Below are positions 47,801 through 59,519 of a DNA stretch of 64,000 bases, piece after piece; position 1 is the first letter of the stretch; every line of letters begins with the position of its first letter. Where the stretch lies: NCBI GenBank assembly GCA_037176725.1, contig JAZBRS010000049.1:32666001-32730000 (forward strand), given 5' to 3'. The notes under the pieces were generated by a model. The model did not search any database, was not told the DNA's origin, and saw only the letters and a program-made list of their open reading frames with translations. The position numbers and the translations under genes are program-made. This DNA is from Posidonia oceanica (lineage: Eukaryota > Streptophyta > Magnoliopsida > Alismatales > Posidoniaceae).

Positions 47801-48502
47801 TAAGTCCAAATGTCTTGGTTAAACTATGGTTGTTATTTGTCTTGGCTGCGTATCTCCTACCAGATTCAAGTTGTTCTATCCTAAAAGGATTATTTGCCTA
47901 TGTGAACAACTTTGAAGAAATAGGCAAGTATGATTGAGCTTCTTTTGCATATGACATGCTATTCAAGAACATAAAGACATGTCATAATCGAATAAAATAA
48001 AGGGAGAAAACGAGTAGAAAAGCAACCACATACCTCTTTGGATGTTCCATGGCTTTGTGTGTAAGTGTTACTTTACTTTACTTATGTTATTTTTATAAAT
48101 GAGGAGTTAACAAGTATTTTCTTTCAAACTTATAGATATGGTACTATGAGAACACTATATCTTGCTCGCCAATTGATCCTTTGGCAACACCACTTTTCAA
48201 GAAGTGGGAAAATCCAAAAATAAAGAAAATAAAACCAATAAAGGTATGTTTATTCTTAATTTCAGTTTCATCTTTAAATAATTCAGTGTCTTGTTTATAT
48301 ATTTCAATGTAATAATAAATTAATTCAGTATCATATATTTATCTACCAATGCACAGTTTTTAAAATATCAGTGCTATATTATTAAATTTCAATGCCATGT
48401 TGATACTATTTCAGTGTCATTTCATATATTTTAGTTTCATGTTCATGTATTTCATTATTGCATTTAAGACTCTGATCTATGTTTCTTCCATTTCAATGCC
48501 AG

Positions 48503-49106
48503 CCCCATGAAGGGACTGAATCATGGGATGCAGAAAGATTGGAATTATTGGAAGAGTTGAAGAAATCAAGATTTGAAGTAGAAACTTTGAAAAAAGAAAA
48601 CAGAAAAATAAAGAAAGAAAAAAAATCTGTTAATAATTGGGAAGAAGATTTGAAAAGTGAGTTGAATAAGTTGAAAATAGAAAAAGAAAACCTACAAAAG
48701 GATGCTTGGAGGTTGGAGGTGGAGAATATAAACCTTTGTGCTGAGTTAGAGGATTGTAAAGAAAAACTAGAAAAAAAGAAAAAAGAGTATGAGGAAATGA
48801 AGAAATTTTTGAGTGATGCAAGTCTAGACTACTTATTTGAAAATCAAACTGATTATGGATATCAAAATCAAACTGAAAAAAAAGAAGATATCCATTGCAA
48901 TGAGGATACAATCAGGAAAGCTGAAATGGAAAGGAAGAAAGGCAAAAAACCTGTGGATGATGTTCCTGATATTGTAATACATGATGAAGAAGAAGTTTTG
49001 GGAAAAAGGAAAAGAAGCACTAAGCCAAGCACCAAGACTCCAACTTCCATGATTCATAAAATAAAAAAAAACAAAGGAAGCCAACATCAAAGGGCAAGAG
49101 GTTAAA
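48503..49106 (+). other. Coiled-coil exon of the MULE-2 Ulp1-type gene
   Basis: About 200 codons in one open exon after a good acceptor (CAATGCCAG). The first 110 are heptad-like and Lys/Glu/Leu-rich (LELLEELKKSRFEVETLKKE, LKSELNKLKIEKENLQKDAW), predicting a long coiled coil. A basic tail (LGKRKRSTKPSTKTPTSM, KIKKNKG) could be a nuclear localisation signal. This suggests multimerisation and nuclear entry, by inference. Confidence 0.7.
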
Positions 49107-49686
49107 AGAACACAAGGAGAAAGTCCAACAAAAGGTAGAATGAACAATATTACAATTTTACAATTTTTTTTTGAATTATGCACTTAAAAATAAAATTGTA
49201 CTTTCTGTGTAAAACAGGTTTTGTGCTTTAAGGATTATGAAGGATTCAAAATGATATCAACACAAACTCGTTCTGTGATCAGTGGATTCGCAAACACATA
49301 CGTCAATGAGTGAGTACTATTTATTTTACTTACAATGATAGCATACTTTATTTTAGTGATTAATTTCAATGTTACAATCTAAAAATCAGTTTCTGGCTTA
49401 GTATTGTGCTACATATATCAGTGTTACCATTTTAATTATAGTAATCGGCATTGTTTTGTGCTAAATCTTGTAGTGTTATGCTATAAATTTCAATATTAAC
49501 AAAATATTTCAGTTTTAACAGATAAATTTTAGTATATGGAATTGTTTTGTGCTAAATATTTCAGTGTTAAGATTTAAATTTCAATAAAACACTAATATTT
49601 CAGTGTTTCAGAATCTTAGGATGATGTATGTTTTTTTTTTATCAATGCATGGTATAAAACTGAAATTTCTAGTAAAGAAACTGAAT

Positions 49687-51035
49687 TATTTTATGGCTTT
49701 TTTTAACTATAAATGGTTCATAAAAGACCAATATTTCCCTAGAAACATATCTAAATCCATCTATTGAGAAGACGAGTTTTTTTTTTCTACAATTAAGAAA
49801 TTTAATAAATCAATTTCTCAACTGAACAAGCTAGGTACTTGACCTATTTCTATTAATTTCTTACTGTCTAGCTATCTATATGAACATTGAAACAATGAAA
49901 TTGTGTAATTTGTCCTTACTCTCCTATTTTAGTAATGAATACGTTTATAGCGGAGACTACTATATACGATTCTTGTGATGGTTATTCTTCAGTTATGTTC
50001 GCTTTGGTTGCTTTAAGCATAGGTTGCACCTTGAATCTCACGTGACATTCTTTTTTCTTCACATGCTCACAATTCTTGCTCTTTCTTTTTCATTGTTGTT
50101 TCCTAAAGCGTCAATACTCTGAACCAAGCCATGCATTTACACCCATAAGAGTAATAAATTGAAAGTTCTTATTGCAACAATTTAGATGTCTAAATTTCTT
50201 ATTTGATGGCAAGGAAATGGGTATTTTTGGTACTCACAGACAATTCTGTTTTAAATACTGTTTCCTCAACCTTCTTTGTCAATGTTGTATATATGCAATT
50301 GGGAAAGCTCTCTTTATCTTATCATAACCTCTTGTGGAAAAGGAAGATGTATGATATTTGATGATCTTATTTTTCTAATCTATCAAGGTCATATGTTATA
50401 TTTTTTTGAGCTCTTATTCAACTACTTTATGCTTGGTAGTGTCTCGCTTGATGAAAATGAGCTCTTTTATTGTTTAAATAGTAGCATTCTCATATCTTTC
50501 CTTTCATTTATTCACTTGTAACTCAGCCTTGTGCTACTTGTTTTGTCATCTTATCCCCTAATTACCTTGACATCCTACAATTTCTTTCTATTTTTTCCCT
50601 TGTATTTTCTTTTCTATCTAATTGCATCACGAAATAGTGGTCTCCTTCCTAGCAACTAGCAAATAGCTTCAGTTTCTTGGACTAATTAAGTTAAAATAGC
50701 ATCATGTGGCTATAAGCTTTCAGGTTTTTCTTCCTCATAAAATTCCATATCATGTCAGAAGAAATAAGTCACTTGATCAATACTAATGGTTCTATACTAA
50801 GGCTATCTTACAACAGTTGAAGTCTATATCTTCAGCGGAAGAGATGCAACTCATATTTTTATTTACTATTTCTATATAGATATATAAATAATCTAAAATT
50901 AAACTGAAAAACAAAGTACCGACTAGAACCTCCTTCTGGCTGCCATTAGTGCATTGAACTTCCATGATTGTATGACTAGAGAATAAGGACATTGGAACAT
51001 AAATGGTTAAATTACCTTGTTTTTTTTTTATGTTT
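49687..51035. other. 1.35-kb segment between two repeat units in a Ulp1 intron
   Basis: This part of the long intron between exons 49219-49311 and 51386-51493 lacks the ACTGAAATTT words that saturate its surroundings. It is bounded at both ends by copies of the AATGCATGG unit. Composition is T-rich plant intergenic; no gene, TIR or LTR was recognised. It may be filler captured between repeats. Confidence 0.4.
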
Positions 51036-53123
51036 CAGAAACGCAAGATGATGTATGTTTTTTTTTCTCAATGCATGGTATAAAACTGAAATATCTAGTA
51101 AAGAAACTGAAATATTTTAAAGAAACTGAAATTTCTAGTATAAAACTGAAATTTCTAGTAAAGAAATTGAAATTTCTAGTATAAAACTGAAATTTCATGT
51201 AAAGAAACTGAAATTTCAGAATCTGGCATTTTTTTGTGCAAAATATTTTAATTGTTACCATATAAATGTCACATTGTTTTGTGCTAAACCTTATAGTGTT
51301 ATCCTATAAATTTGAGTATTAACAAAATATTTCATTGTTAAGCTTTAAATTTCAGTGTCTGACTTTATTCTTTGTTTATTTTAGCTACAATTTCTACTTC
51401 AAGTTGGGCTCTAATCCAAATGATGGCACAGAAGTCAAATGCTTGGGGTGGCAAATCTGGAAGTTATTAACTGGTGGTACTGTTCATGAAGAGGTAAAAT
51501 AAGAAAATTCATATCTATATACAATGACTATTTAGAAGTACATGATAATATAGAAATTTCAATGTTATACAGGTCATCGATCTATATCACGAGTTTTTGC
51601 ATTATACTATTGAACGGGAATGCAAAGAAAAAATCAGGTTCATGAAGGGATTCACCTCGATAATAACCATTACACAAACAAAACTAAAAAGTTCATCTCA
51701 AATTCTATATATAATTATGGTTAAGATTTTATTTAATATATGTTGCTTTTTATGCAGTCATACATTAAGGACAGACCAGGGAATGCTGATTTGAAAATGA
51801 TGAGAAAAATGAGAGGATTGTTTGGAATCATGAAAGACATTATTGAGAAACTAGAAATCATATTAATTCCAATTATACATGATTTCCATTGGCATTTGTT
51901 GGAGATGAATATAGTTGCCAAAGAATTCAGATTTTACAATTCATTCCCTAGTAGAAGACAAGACAAAAATGAAGATGAAAAATGGGTAAGATGAAAATAA
52001 TTGCCAATCTATAAACCAAAAATTCAATTTTGTCTCATCTTTTTAACTATCTTGTAAATTGAATTGTAGGTTGAATGGCTGCAACATTATTTCGGCAAAG
52101 ACCAAGGTCTTATTGTTGATGTGGAGCAATGGAAAGTAATACAAGTGAAAGACTTCCCCAAGCAAAATGAAGAAAGTGTTGATTGTGGAGTCTTTTTGTT
52201 AAAGGCTTCAGAATTTATCTCGAAGGGGAAAAAAATCAATTTCACCTTCAAACAAATGCCAAAGTTTAGAGCTGAAATAACAGCTACACTATTGGAGGAA
52301 GCTTTCATGACTGAAGAACAAGATTTATTTCAACATCATGTAAGAAATGAAAATGATGACAGCGGAAGTGATAGTGATTTTGTTAGAATAATGAATTGAA
52401 TATATTGAACATATGATCTTGTGTTTTCTATTCTTATAATAAGATTTATAGCAAACTGCATTATATAGAAACTGACAGGATGAACAATTTGGTTTTTCTT
52501 CTTTTATATTTATCAATTATCAGTTTATCTATGAACGGTATTATCAGAAAATAATGTCTGTATAAGTAACAAAGTAGGATTTTAGTTTGCATTATTCTTT
52601 TGTATTTATCAGATTTTCAGTTTATTCTTTTGTTATTTAGTTATCAGGATTTTACCTGAGATTAGTGTGTAAAATAAATACAGTAATGTAAGTCAAGAAG
52701 ATACGGCAAGAATTGGATCACTTGTATTTTTCAGTTTATTCTACCATTTCAAGTCATCTTCTCCAAAAATAATTACTAGAAGCTTATGTGCATGTTTAAC
52801 CAACGTAACAACAACGAAGCCAATGGTAATGTATGATTGGTAACGTAACCTTTGAATACTACAAATTTAGAAGTCGTGAGTTGAGAGGAAGCCACTATCT
52901 ATGTTTCCACAATTCACATCTCACACCCAAAGCAAGTAATGTAACTCGTTCATCATATCATCGTTAGGTACATAGAAGACATTGAACTTGCACATCTAAC
53001 AACATTAATAAGGTTCTGCTAAGGTTCAAAAATTGAACTTCTATTTAAGAAAAGATTTGTAACAAAAGTACTTGCTTGTTACGATGATGAGAATTGCATG
53101 GTTTTAAAAAAAACAAAACACAC

Positions 53124-54775
53124 TGAGACAAAATAAGATCCCGTTGTCCCAACTCCATGGTATTGGCGAATGAACAGTTTACTTTCTTGAAAGGAATAAT
53201 GCAGATTATTGGGCATCTTACTGAAAAAATATATAGAAATGTCTATACAAGTAACAAAGCATGTATTTTGAAATTAATCAATAAATGAAGGACGTAGTCC
53301 CAAATTATAAATCAATTACACCTAAATATCGTGCCCAATTTTAGACAATTCACACACAACCAATGAATAGTACTTCATTTATACATTTGACAATAAAAAA
53401 AACAAAATTTTGACTTAGTAATCCATCATCTGCCGTCACTTCGACTGGAAACAAAAACCTATGAAATTGACCTGCAAAAAATATCATAATATAACATTAT
53501 ATAAATATTACAATGCTGAAACAATCCATGGTATGAGTTATTCAGAATAACTCATTGGAAGCCTGCATTCTCTAACTATCAGGAATCTAGTATGATTGAA
53601 TAAAACATGTAAAGAGCTGTTAAACTAAAGCAACTGAAGGTCATGCAGAGAACTTCAAAAGTTAAACTGCTTTTGAATTTGTCAAGTCTCAAAAATATGC
53701 ATACTCAAGTTAGACATTAACTTGTTAATATGATTTAATTAGATTAAGAATAAATTCTAAGCATAAGTTTGATATTTGCTTTTCTTATCCTTTGTCCCAA
53801 CCCCATGGTATTGGCGAAATATTTGTTGTATGACACTAATATTTCAGTGTTTCAAAATCTCAAGACGATGTATGTTTTTTTTTCTCAATGCATGGTATAA
53901 AACTGAAATTTCTAGTAAAGAAACTGAAATTTTTGTTTCTTTAAAATGTTTCAGAAACGCAGGACGAAGTATGTTTTTTTTTCTCAATGCATGGTATAAA
54001 ACTGAAATATTTTAAAGAAACTGAAATTTCTAGTAAATAAACTGAAATTTTAGAATCCATGATATGACAAAATAAGATCCCTTTGTCCCGACCCCATGGC
54101 ATTGCCGAAATATTTGTTGTATGACACTAATATTTCAGTGATTCAGAATCTCAAGACGATGTATGTTTTTCTTTCTCAATGTATGGTATAAAACTGAATT
54201 CTAGTAAAGAAACAGAATTTGTTTTTAAAAAAATGATTCAGAAACGCAAGACGAAGTATGTTTTTTTTTCTCAATGCATAGTATAAAACTGAAATTTCTA
54301 GTAAAGAAACTGAAATATTTTAAAGAAACTGAAATTTCTAGTAAAGAAACTGAAATATCAGAATCCATGGTATGACAAAATAAGACCCCTTGTCCCGACC
54401 CCATGGCATTGGCAAATGAACAGTTTGCTTTCTTGAAAGGAATAATGCAGATTATTGGGCATCTTACTGAAAAAACATATAGAAATGTCTATATAAGTAA
54501 CAAAGCATGTATTCTGAAATTAATCAATAAATGAAGTACGTAGTCCCAAATTATAAATCAATAACACCTAAATATCGTGTCCAATTTTAGACAATTCACA
54601 CACAACTAATGAATAGTACTTCATTTATACATTTGACATAAAAAAAAACAAAATTTTGACTTACTAATCAATCATCTGCTGCCACTTCGACTATAAACAA
54701 AAACCTATCAAATTGACCTACAAAAAATATCATAATATAACATTATATAAATATTACAATGCTGAAACAATTACA
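53124..54775 (+). repeat. ~400-bp direct repeat around a repeat-unit array in MULE-2
   Basis: The sequence from GACAAAATAAGATCCCGTTG through GCAGATTATTGGGCATCTTA to CAATGCTGAAACAAT occurs at about 53124-53525 and again at about 54374-54770 with few differences. Between them are four AATGCATGG units. The tail of this repeat (ATATAACATTATATAAATAT plus TTGGTAGATTTCAGTGTTCA) also occurs at about 54735-54838 and 61155-61263, on either side of solo LTR C. No coding content. Confidence 0.85.
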
Positions 54776-56049
54776 GTTTTAATTGGTAGATTTCAGTGTT
54801 CAACTTACAATCCCATTTTTAAGATTAAAAATCTGCATGGCTGGGTAGACGTATGATTATCTTCTAGAAAAACTTACCATGGCTGGATAGATTTCCTTTT
54901 TCTTAGGTTTTTTCCTCTCGTGTTCTGAGTTCTGAGGGTGATTCCCAAAAGTAATATCTCACTGACAGCTCAGTACCAAAAAGAGTTGGTCCCTTATTGA
55001 AAATTACAATATGTACTTTTAATGACATAGCGCTTTAACAAAATTATGATCAGAGACTGGTTGTTAGAGATTTCCTTGAAGTTAGAAGTGTTACGGCACT
55101 TGGTGATTCCAACATAACACCTATTTTCATAGGTAGCTGCCACAACCCTACCAAGCATACAAAAGAAACAACTTGAACACTTGAAAACAAGAAAAACGGA
55201 AAAAGACAGCCTTCGAAGTTTAAAATCTATATAAATAACCAAAAACATTGGAAGAAAAGTAAAATTTCACACGGAATTTGCACCACCATCCAAATTTTTG
55301 TTTACTAGAATATTGACATGTTTAGGAACCCACACAAGAGAAAGCTTCCATATACAACGAGAACTTCGAACACTATTTGTAGCGATCCTGATCGGAATCA
55401 GGCTCGCTATTTAGCGGCGATTGGATCCGAGGAAGAGGCTCGACTCGAAAACACTTGAAATCGAGGAGAAAAGAGAAAGATAAGACAAATCAGAGTCGCC
55501 ACCATGTCTATTAACGGGAGACAAGGAAAACCGGGGGAAATGCGTGAATTAACACGCAAAACCAAGCAAGAAATGCAAAGGAAAGCAATGCAAAGGAAAC
55601 AAATGCAAATACATGCAAATGAGATGACTCTAGCCTAGGATAAGGGCAGTATGGTCATTGTGGGCCAAAAGACAGGGCAAGGACTCCTGTTACGTGCGGG
55701 GAAGGTGTTAGGCACCCCCGACACGCCCGAAAATCGGTCTTTCTAGACTTACGCTCGCATACGCAGGGAAATGCAGGATTGAATGCCTATGTGCCTATGA
55801 ATGCCTAAATGGATGCTCAAGGTGTGCTCTAAGTGGAGAGATGCAGGGCAAGGAAGTAAACGTGCTGTCTAAGTGCTCAGCTACGCTGTCTGTGTTCCGG
55901 ACTAGGCGAAACCTGGCTCGTGAGAACTCCAGGCAGTAAGCATCACAGCCCTATATGCAAATGCAGGCGAAAAAGCAAAACAACGGTAAAACCATGCAAT
56001 GCGATCGACATGCAAGAGAAAACAGCGTAAAACGCGCAAAACGAGGCGA

Positions 56050-56280
56050 AAAACAAGAAAGTGCGCAAAATGGTGCAAAAAGACAAGGTCGACACGCAAA
56101 ACGGGCGAGAAAGCAAGGCAGCATGCAAATCGGTGCAAAAGACGGTGACGGGCACGCAAAACTGTGCCAAAAACAGGGCGAGCGCGTAAAACGACGCGAA
56201 AGACAAAGCAGGCACGCAAAACGGTGCCAAAACGAGGACTGGCACGCAAAACGGTGCCAAAACTGCGAGATAAAACCTCA
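56050..56280. repeat. Degenerate ~25-30-bp tandem repeat within solo LTR C
   Basis: Words of the type GGCACGCAAAACGGTGCCAA recur about seven times. They generate a 208-codon open plus-strand frame (55955-56581, repeated HAKRCQN) and open minus-strand frames. These frames are by-products of the repeat, lacking stops because the unit lacks them. Confidence 0.75.
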
Positions 56281-58019
56281 GAAAACTGTGCGAATGCTGA
56301 ATGCAAAGAAAAGATTAGAAGCAGAAAAAGGAGAAGCAGAACAGCGCATGTGTGAGAACAGGCGCTGTTCAGGGCCACACAGAGTAGGTGTGAAGACCTA
56401 CAAAGGGGAGGGTGAGCAAACGGGGGGATTACCACCTCTTTTGCGACCATTTCCTACTGAACCGTTCCACGGTGTGTCTCGCATGCTGCCCAAAGCTCGC
56501 GATGCGATCGGATCGTGGAAAAGGGGGAAGAAAGTCATATTAAGTAGTAAATCTAGGGAAAACTCAACACAAAACACATAGGGAAACGCGAAATGGGGAT
56601 CTGAGTTGATAGATAAGAAGAGGAGGCCCTATTCTACATGCTCAAAGAAACAGAAATTGAAAACGAGGAAAACTATGCAAATGGCATGCAAATGGCATGC
56701 AAATGAATGCAATGCAGGGGTTCAGGAGGACATACGTGGAAATCCGGGAGCCTGATCTGAGATCTGCTTGGTCCATGCTGAAGAGCGCTTCGCTGCGGTC
56801 GCCTGGGCAGCTTGCTTGAGAAGATCCAACGGCCGGATCGAAAGATATTGCAGCTTCAAGGCAGGAAGGCCAGAACAGGGGAGAAGAGCAGATCTAGGTG
56901 TTCAGGAGGTCCTAGGGATGTGCAAAAGGTCCTCCCAAGTGAAGCGGAGCTAAAAGTGCTTAGTATGTGCAAAGAGATGCTAAAATGCAAGACTAAATGA
57001 ATGCAGAATGCATGCACAAGCAAAAAGAAACAAGGGGAACAAACTTGGAAAAGACAGGAGTTCAAAAGCATTTTTGAAAAAGAAAAGGGGCTAAAATGCA
57101 AATTTTCACAAAAGATGGGGTCCACAGAAGAGGGTTTTGAAAACAGGAGAGGGCAGAGGGTTATCTCGCAAAAGACTGGACTCAGAAAGCTAATTTGAAA
57201 AGAGGGTATGCATTGGAAGAAGTTTTGAAGACAAAAAGAAATCAGAATGCAATTTTGGAAAAACTAGGGTTTAAAATGTAAATTTTCCAGAAAACAGGGT
57301 TCTGGGGAGTCTGGGAATGCAAGTGGAGGGTCTACATACAATTTTGTAAGCATAGGAGCTAAGATGCAACTTTAGGGGCAAAACAGTCTTTTTACATGGT
57401 TTTTTAAAAGATGCAGGGACCTATGTGTGATTTTTGAATCATGCAGGGGTCAAATATGCAATTTTGTATGGTAAATATGCTCTGAAAACACTGAAAAGGA
57501 CTGATATGCAATTTTTTAAAAGTTCAGGGTTGAAAATGCAATGCAATAAGCCAAAATGCATGGAAAACAGTTACTGCACATTTAAAATGGACCTACATGC
57601 AAAAATCAGAAAACAGAGGGAAGAAAATGCAATGCAACAAGCAAAAATAAAAATAAAAGCTAAGTTACTACAGTGCATGGACCTAAATGCAAAATCAGAA
57701 ACATGCAAGGGGCCAGAATGCAATGCAGTATGGCAAACTATATGCAATTAAATGAACTGATTTAGGGCAGGACTTATATGCAAAAATAAAAAAACAGAAG
57801 GGCTAAAATGCAAAAAGTTACAACAGCACAGCACAGTAAAAGGACTAGAAAGAAAATACTGAAAAGCAGAGATAAAAGCAGCAATTTAGCATGGTTTTTA
57901 ATTAAAAACTAAGCATATTAAATGAACAGAGGACCAGAACGCAAAAATGTAAAAACTTAAGGCAAGAATGCAATATCAACACAGAAACTATATTACTAAG
58001 AAAATAAAGCTACAGTAAT

Positions 58020-59450
58020 CTGCCGGCGGTGAGAGGTACTGTAGCAGTGAGCCACCGGCGCTCACCACCACCGGCACAGGAGGGCTGCGGGGGTGTTGAT
58101 CGGCGGAGGAGGTTGTCGGCGTCTGTGCGGAACTCCGGAGATCACCTAGGGACCGTTCTTCTGGCCGGAGCGTTCGGAGAACAGGAGACCGGCGCCGGAG
58201 AAGAAGGAGGGTCCGGCGAGCTGCAGACGGAGCTGGTGGGCTGGGAACCGGCTTCTGGTCGGTGGAAAAGCAGCAAGAGGAGGAGAGAGAGCGGGGGAGG
58301 CCAGGAGATACCTGTGGTTGTGTCCGGAGCGTCCTCCCGACCTCAGCAGTGTCGGAGCTGGCCGGCGATGGTCGTCTGGTCGCTGCGGTGGATGCTGGCG
58401 GCTCACGGTGGTTCGAGCGTCTTCAGAACGAAGCTCCGGAGCTCCTCGGATGATCGGATGATGCTTCTGCAGCTCGAGCGGAAGATTGGGTCTTTTGGGT
58501 TGACAGTGAGCAGCCGGAGGTGGGGGGCCTTGTCCGCTGCTCGTCCGGCGAAGCGGAGCCTTCGGGGAGATTGCTGGAGGTCTGGTGAAGGGGTTTGGAT
58601 GGTTGGATTAGGGTTCTGGAGCGTGTGGCGAGAAATTGGAAAGACGGGCTGATTCTGGACAGAAGTGAGGCAAGGTGTTTGTAGTGGAAATCTCAGGCGG
58701 TGGTGAGGGATAGGGTTGAAGGTCTGGTGTTTCTGGAAGGTGGAGTGCAGGTGAGTGTTGGGGAAGGATTTGGGAAGGTGCGGTGGACTGGAGTGACGGG
58801 AATTCTGGAGTGGGTTGCTTTGGGTTCACAGTTTGAGTTTCAGGTGGACAGGTGGTGTTTTAGGATGGTTTCAGAGGTGGAATGGTCGGGAAATGGTGGG
58901 GAGGTATTGCTAGGTTTCTGGGTGAACTTGGGGGATTAACTGGGAGAGCAATTGGGGCTTGGAAGGGGCTTGGATTGCTGGAAAAGGAGGGGGAAGTTCT
59001 GCTGAATTTTCAGAGGGAGAAGAAGAAGGTTTTGCTGGAGAATTCTCTGGATTTCAGCTCTCTCTCTCTCGGAGCGTCAAAAAGCGATGAAGGGGGATTG
59101 AAGGGCTGGCTTTTATCAGGAGGAGAGGACTGCTGGGCGCGAGCTGGTGGTTTGAATTCCACCGGCGGCACTGCAGCAGAAACGACGGGCGTCGGCGAGG
59201 CGACTGGCATTCAATGCCTCCCGGAAATGGTGCTGAGAGAAGAGAGGAGCGGCGAGCTCTGTAGGTGATCTGATGGAAGCTCAAATTTCAAATGGAGGAG
59301 GGAACTCTGTTGCAGGCCGCTCGCGGGAGAAATCCGGCGGAGAAAATGCAGAAGGAGAAGGAGGAAGAAGGAGGGGCGTGGGCCGGACTGCTGCGGGCCG
59401 AAGGAAAAAAGAAATAAAAGAAAAAAAGAAAAACGGGCTGGATTGGGCCC
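58020..59450. other. GC-rich, G-rich block within solo LTR C
   Basis: This block contrasts sharply with the AT-rich surroundings and contains many CCGGCG and GGAGG words. Open frames on the plus strand (58029-58652, 58882-59268) and minus strand show no family motif. In element orientation (minus) it lies in the middle of the LTR. No gene is supported. Confidence 0.5.
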
Positions 59451-59519
59451 AATAAGGAAAGGAAAGAAAGAAAAAGAGAAGTAAGGAAGAAGAGAGGGTA
59501 GAATGGGGAAATAAAATTA

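Larger units (their letters stand above)
46632..52399 (+). pseudogene. Ulp1-type cysteine protease gene of MULE-2 (DUF1985-like plus Ulp1), with stop codons
   Basis: Likely exons run from 46632 (NTRRQLALRTSHCRPQ) through 47245-47310 and 47404-48060 (PSSYHKLMDKIILSYTNLAM, VLDTIIGNYLGENSFLVNGE, VKFVEILGLPIG: a DUF1985-like region). Then come 48133-48244, a coiled coil at 48503-49106, 49219-49311, 51386-51493, 51573-51640, 51756-51985 and 52070-52399. The protease part has IIHDFHWHLLEMNIVAKEF (catalytic His in HWHLL) and FPKQNEESVDCGVFLLK (Gln and nucleophilic Cys). Where the Asp is expected, the sequence reads FRFYNSF. Two nonsense codons, TGA at 47935-47937 and a TAA shortly after, interrupt otherwise family-like sequence (ASFAYDMLFKNIKTCHNRIK). 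SUMO-protease-like genes are known passengers of plant MULEs; their role is unproven. Confidence 0.75.
45436..54330 (+). repeat. Forward-oriented copies of the AATGCATGG repeat unit
   Basis: A unit of about 85 bases (TTTCAGAATCTTAGGACGAT, GTATG, T-run, CTCAATGCATGGTATAAAAC, TGAAATTTCTAGTAAAGAAA) occurs in the same orientation at about 45436, 49608, 51036, 53852, 53950, 54140 and 54240. Copies are 80-95% alike by eye. They lie in the Ulp1 leader, introns and 3' flank. The short word ACTGAAATTT is further repeated alone in many places between them. Confidence 0.85.

Noticed and set aside
54994..55248. 84-codon minus-strand frame
   Set aside because: AT-rich intergenic part of MULE-2; no motif and no similarity to the Ulp1 or FAR1 genes.
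55955..56581. 208-codon plus-strand open frame
   Set aside because: It is produced by a degenerate tandem repeat inside solo LTR C, with overlapping open frames on the other strand and no family motif.
58029..58652. 207-codon plus-strand open frame
   Set aside because: Lies in the GC-rich block of solo LTR C, where high GC lowers stop frequency on both strands; no recognisable domain.
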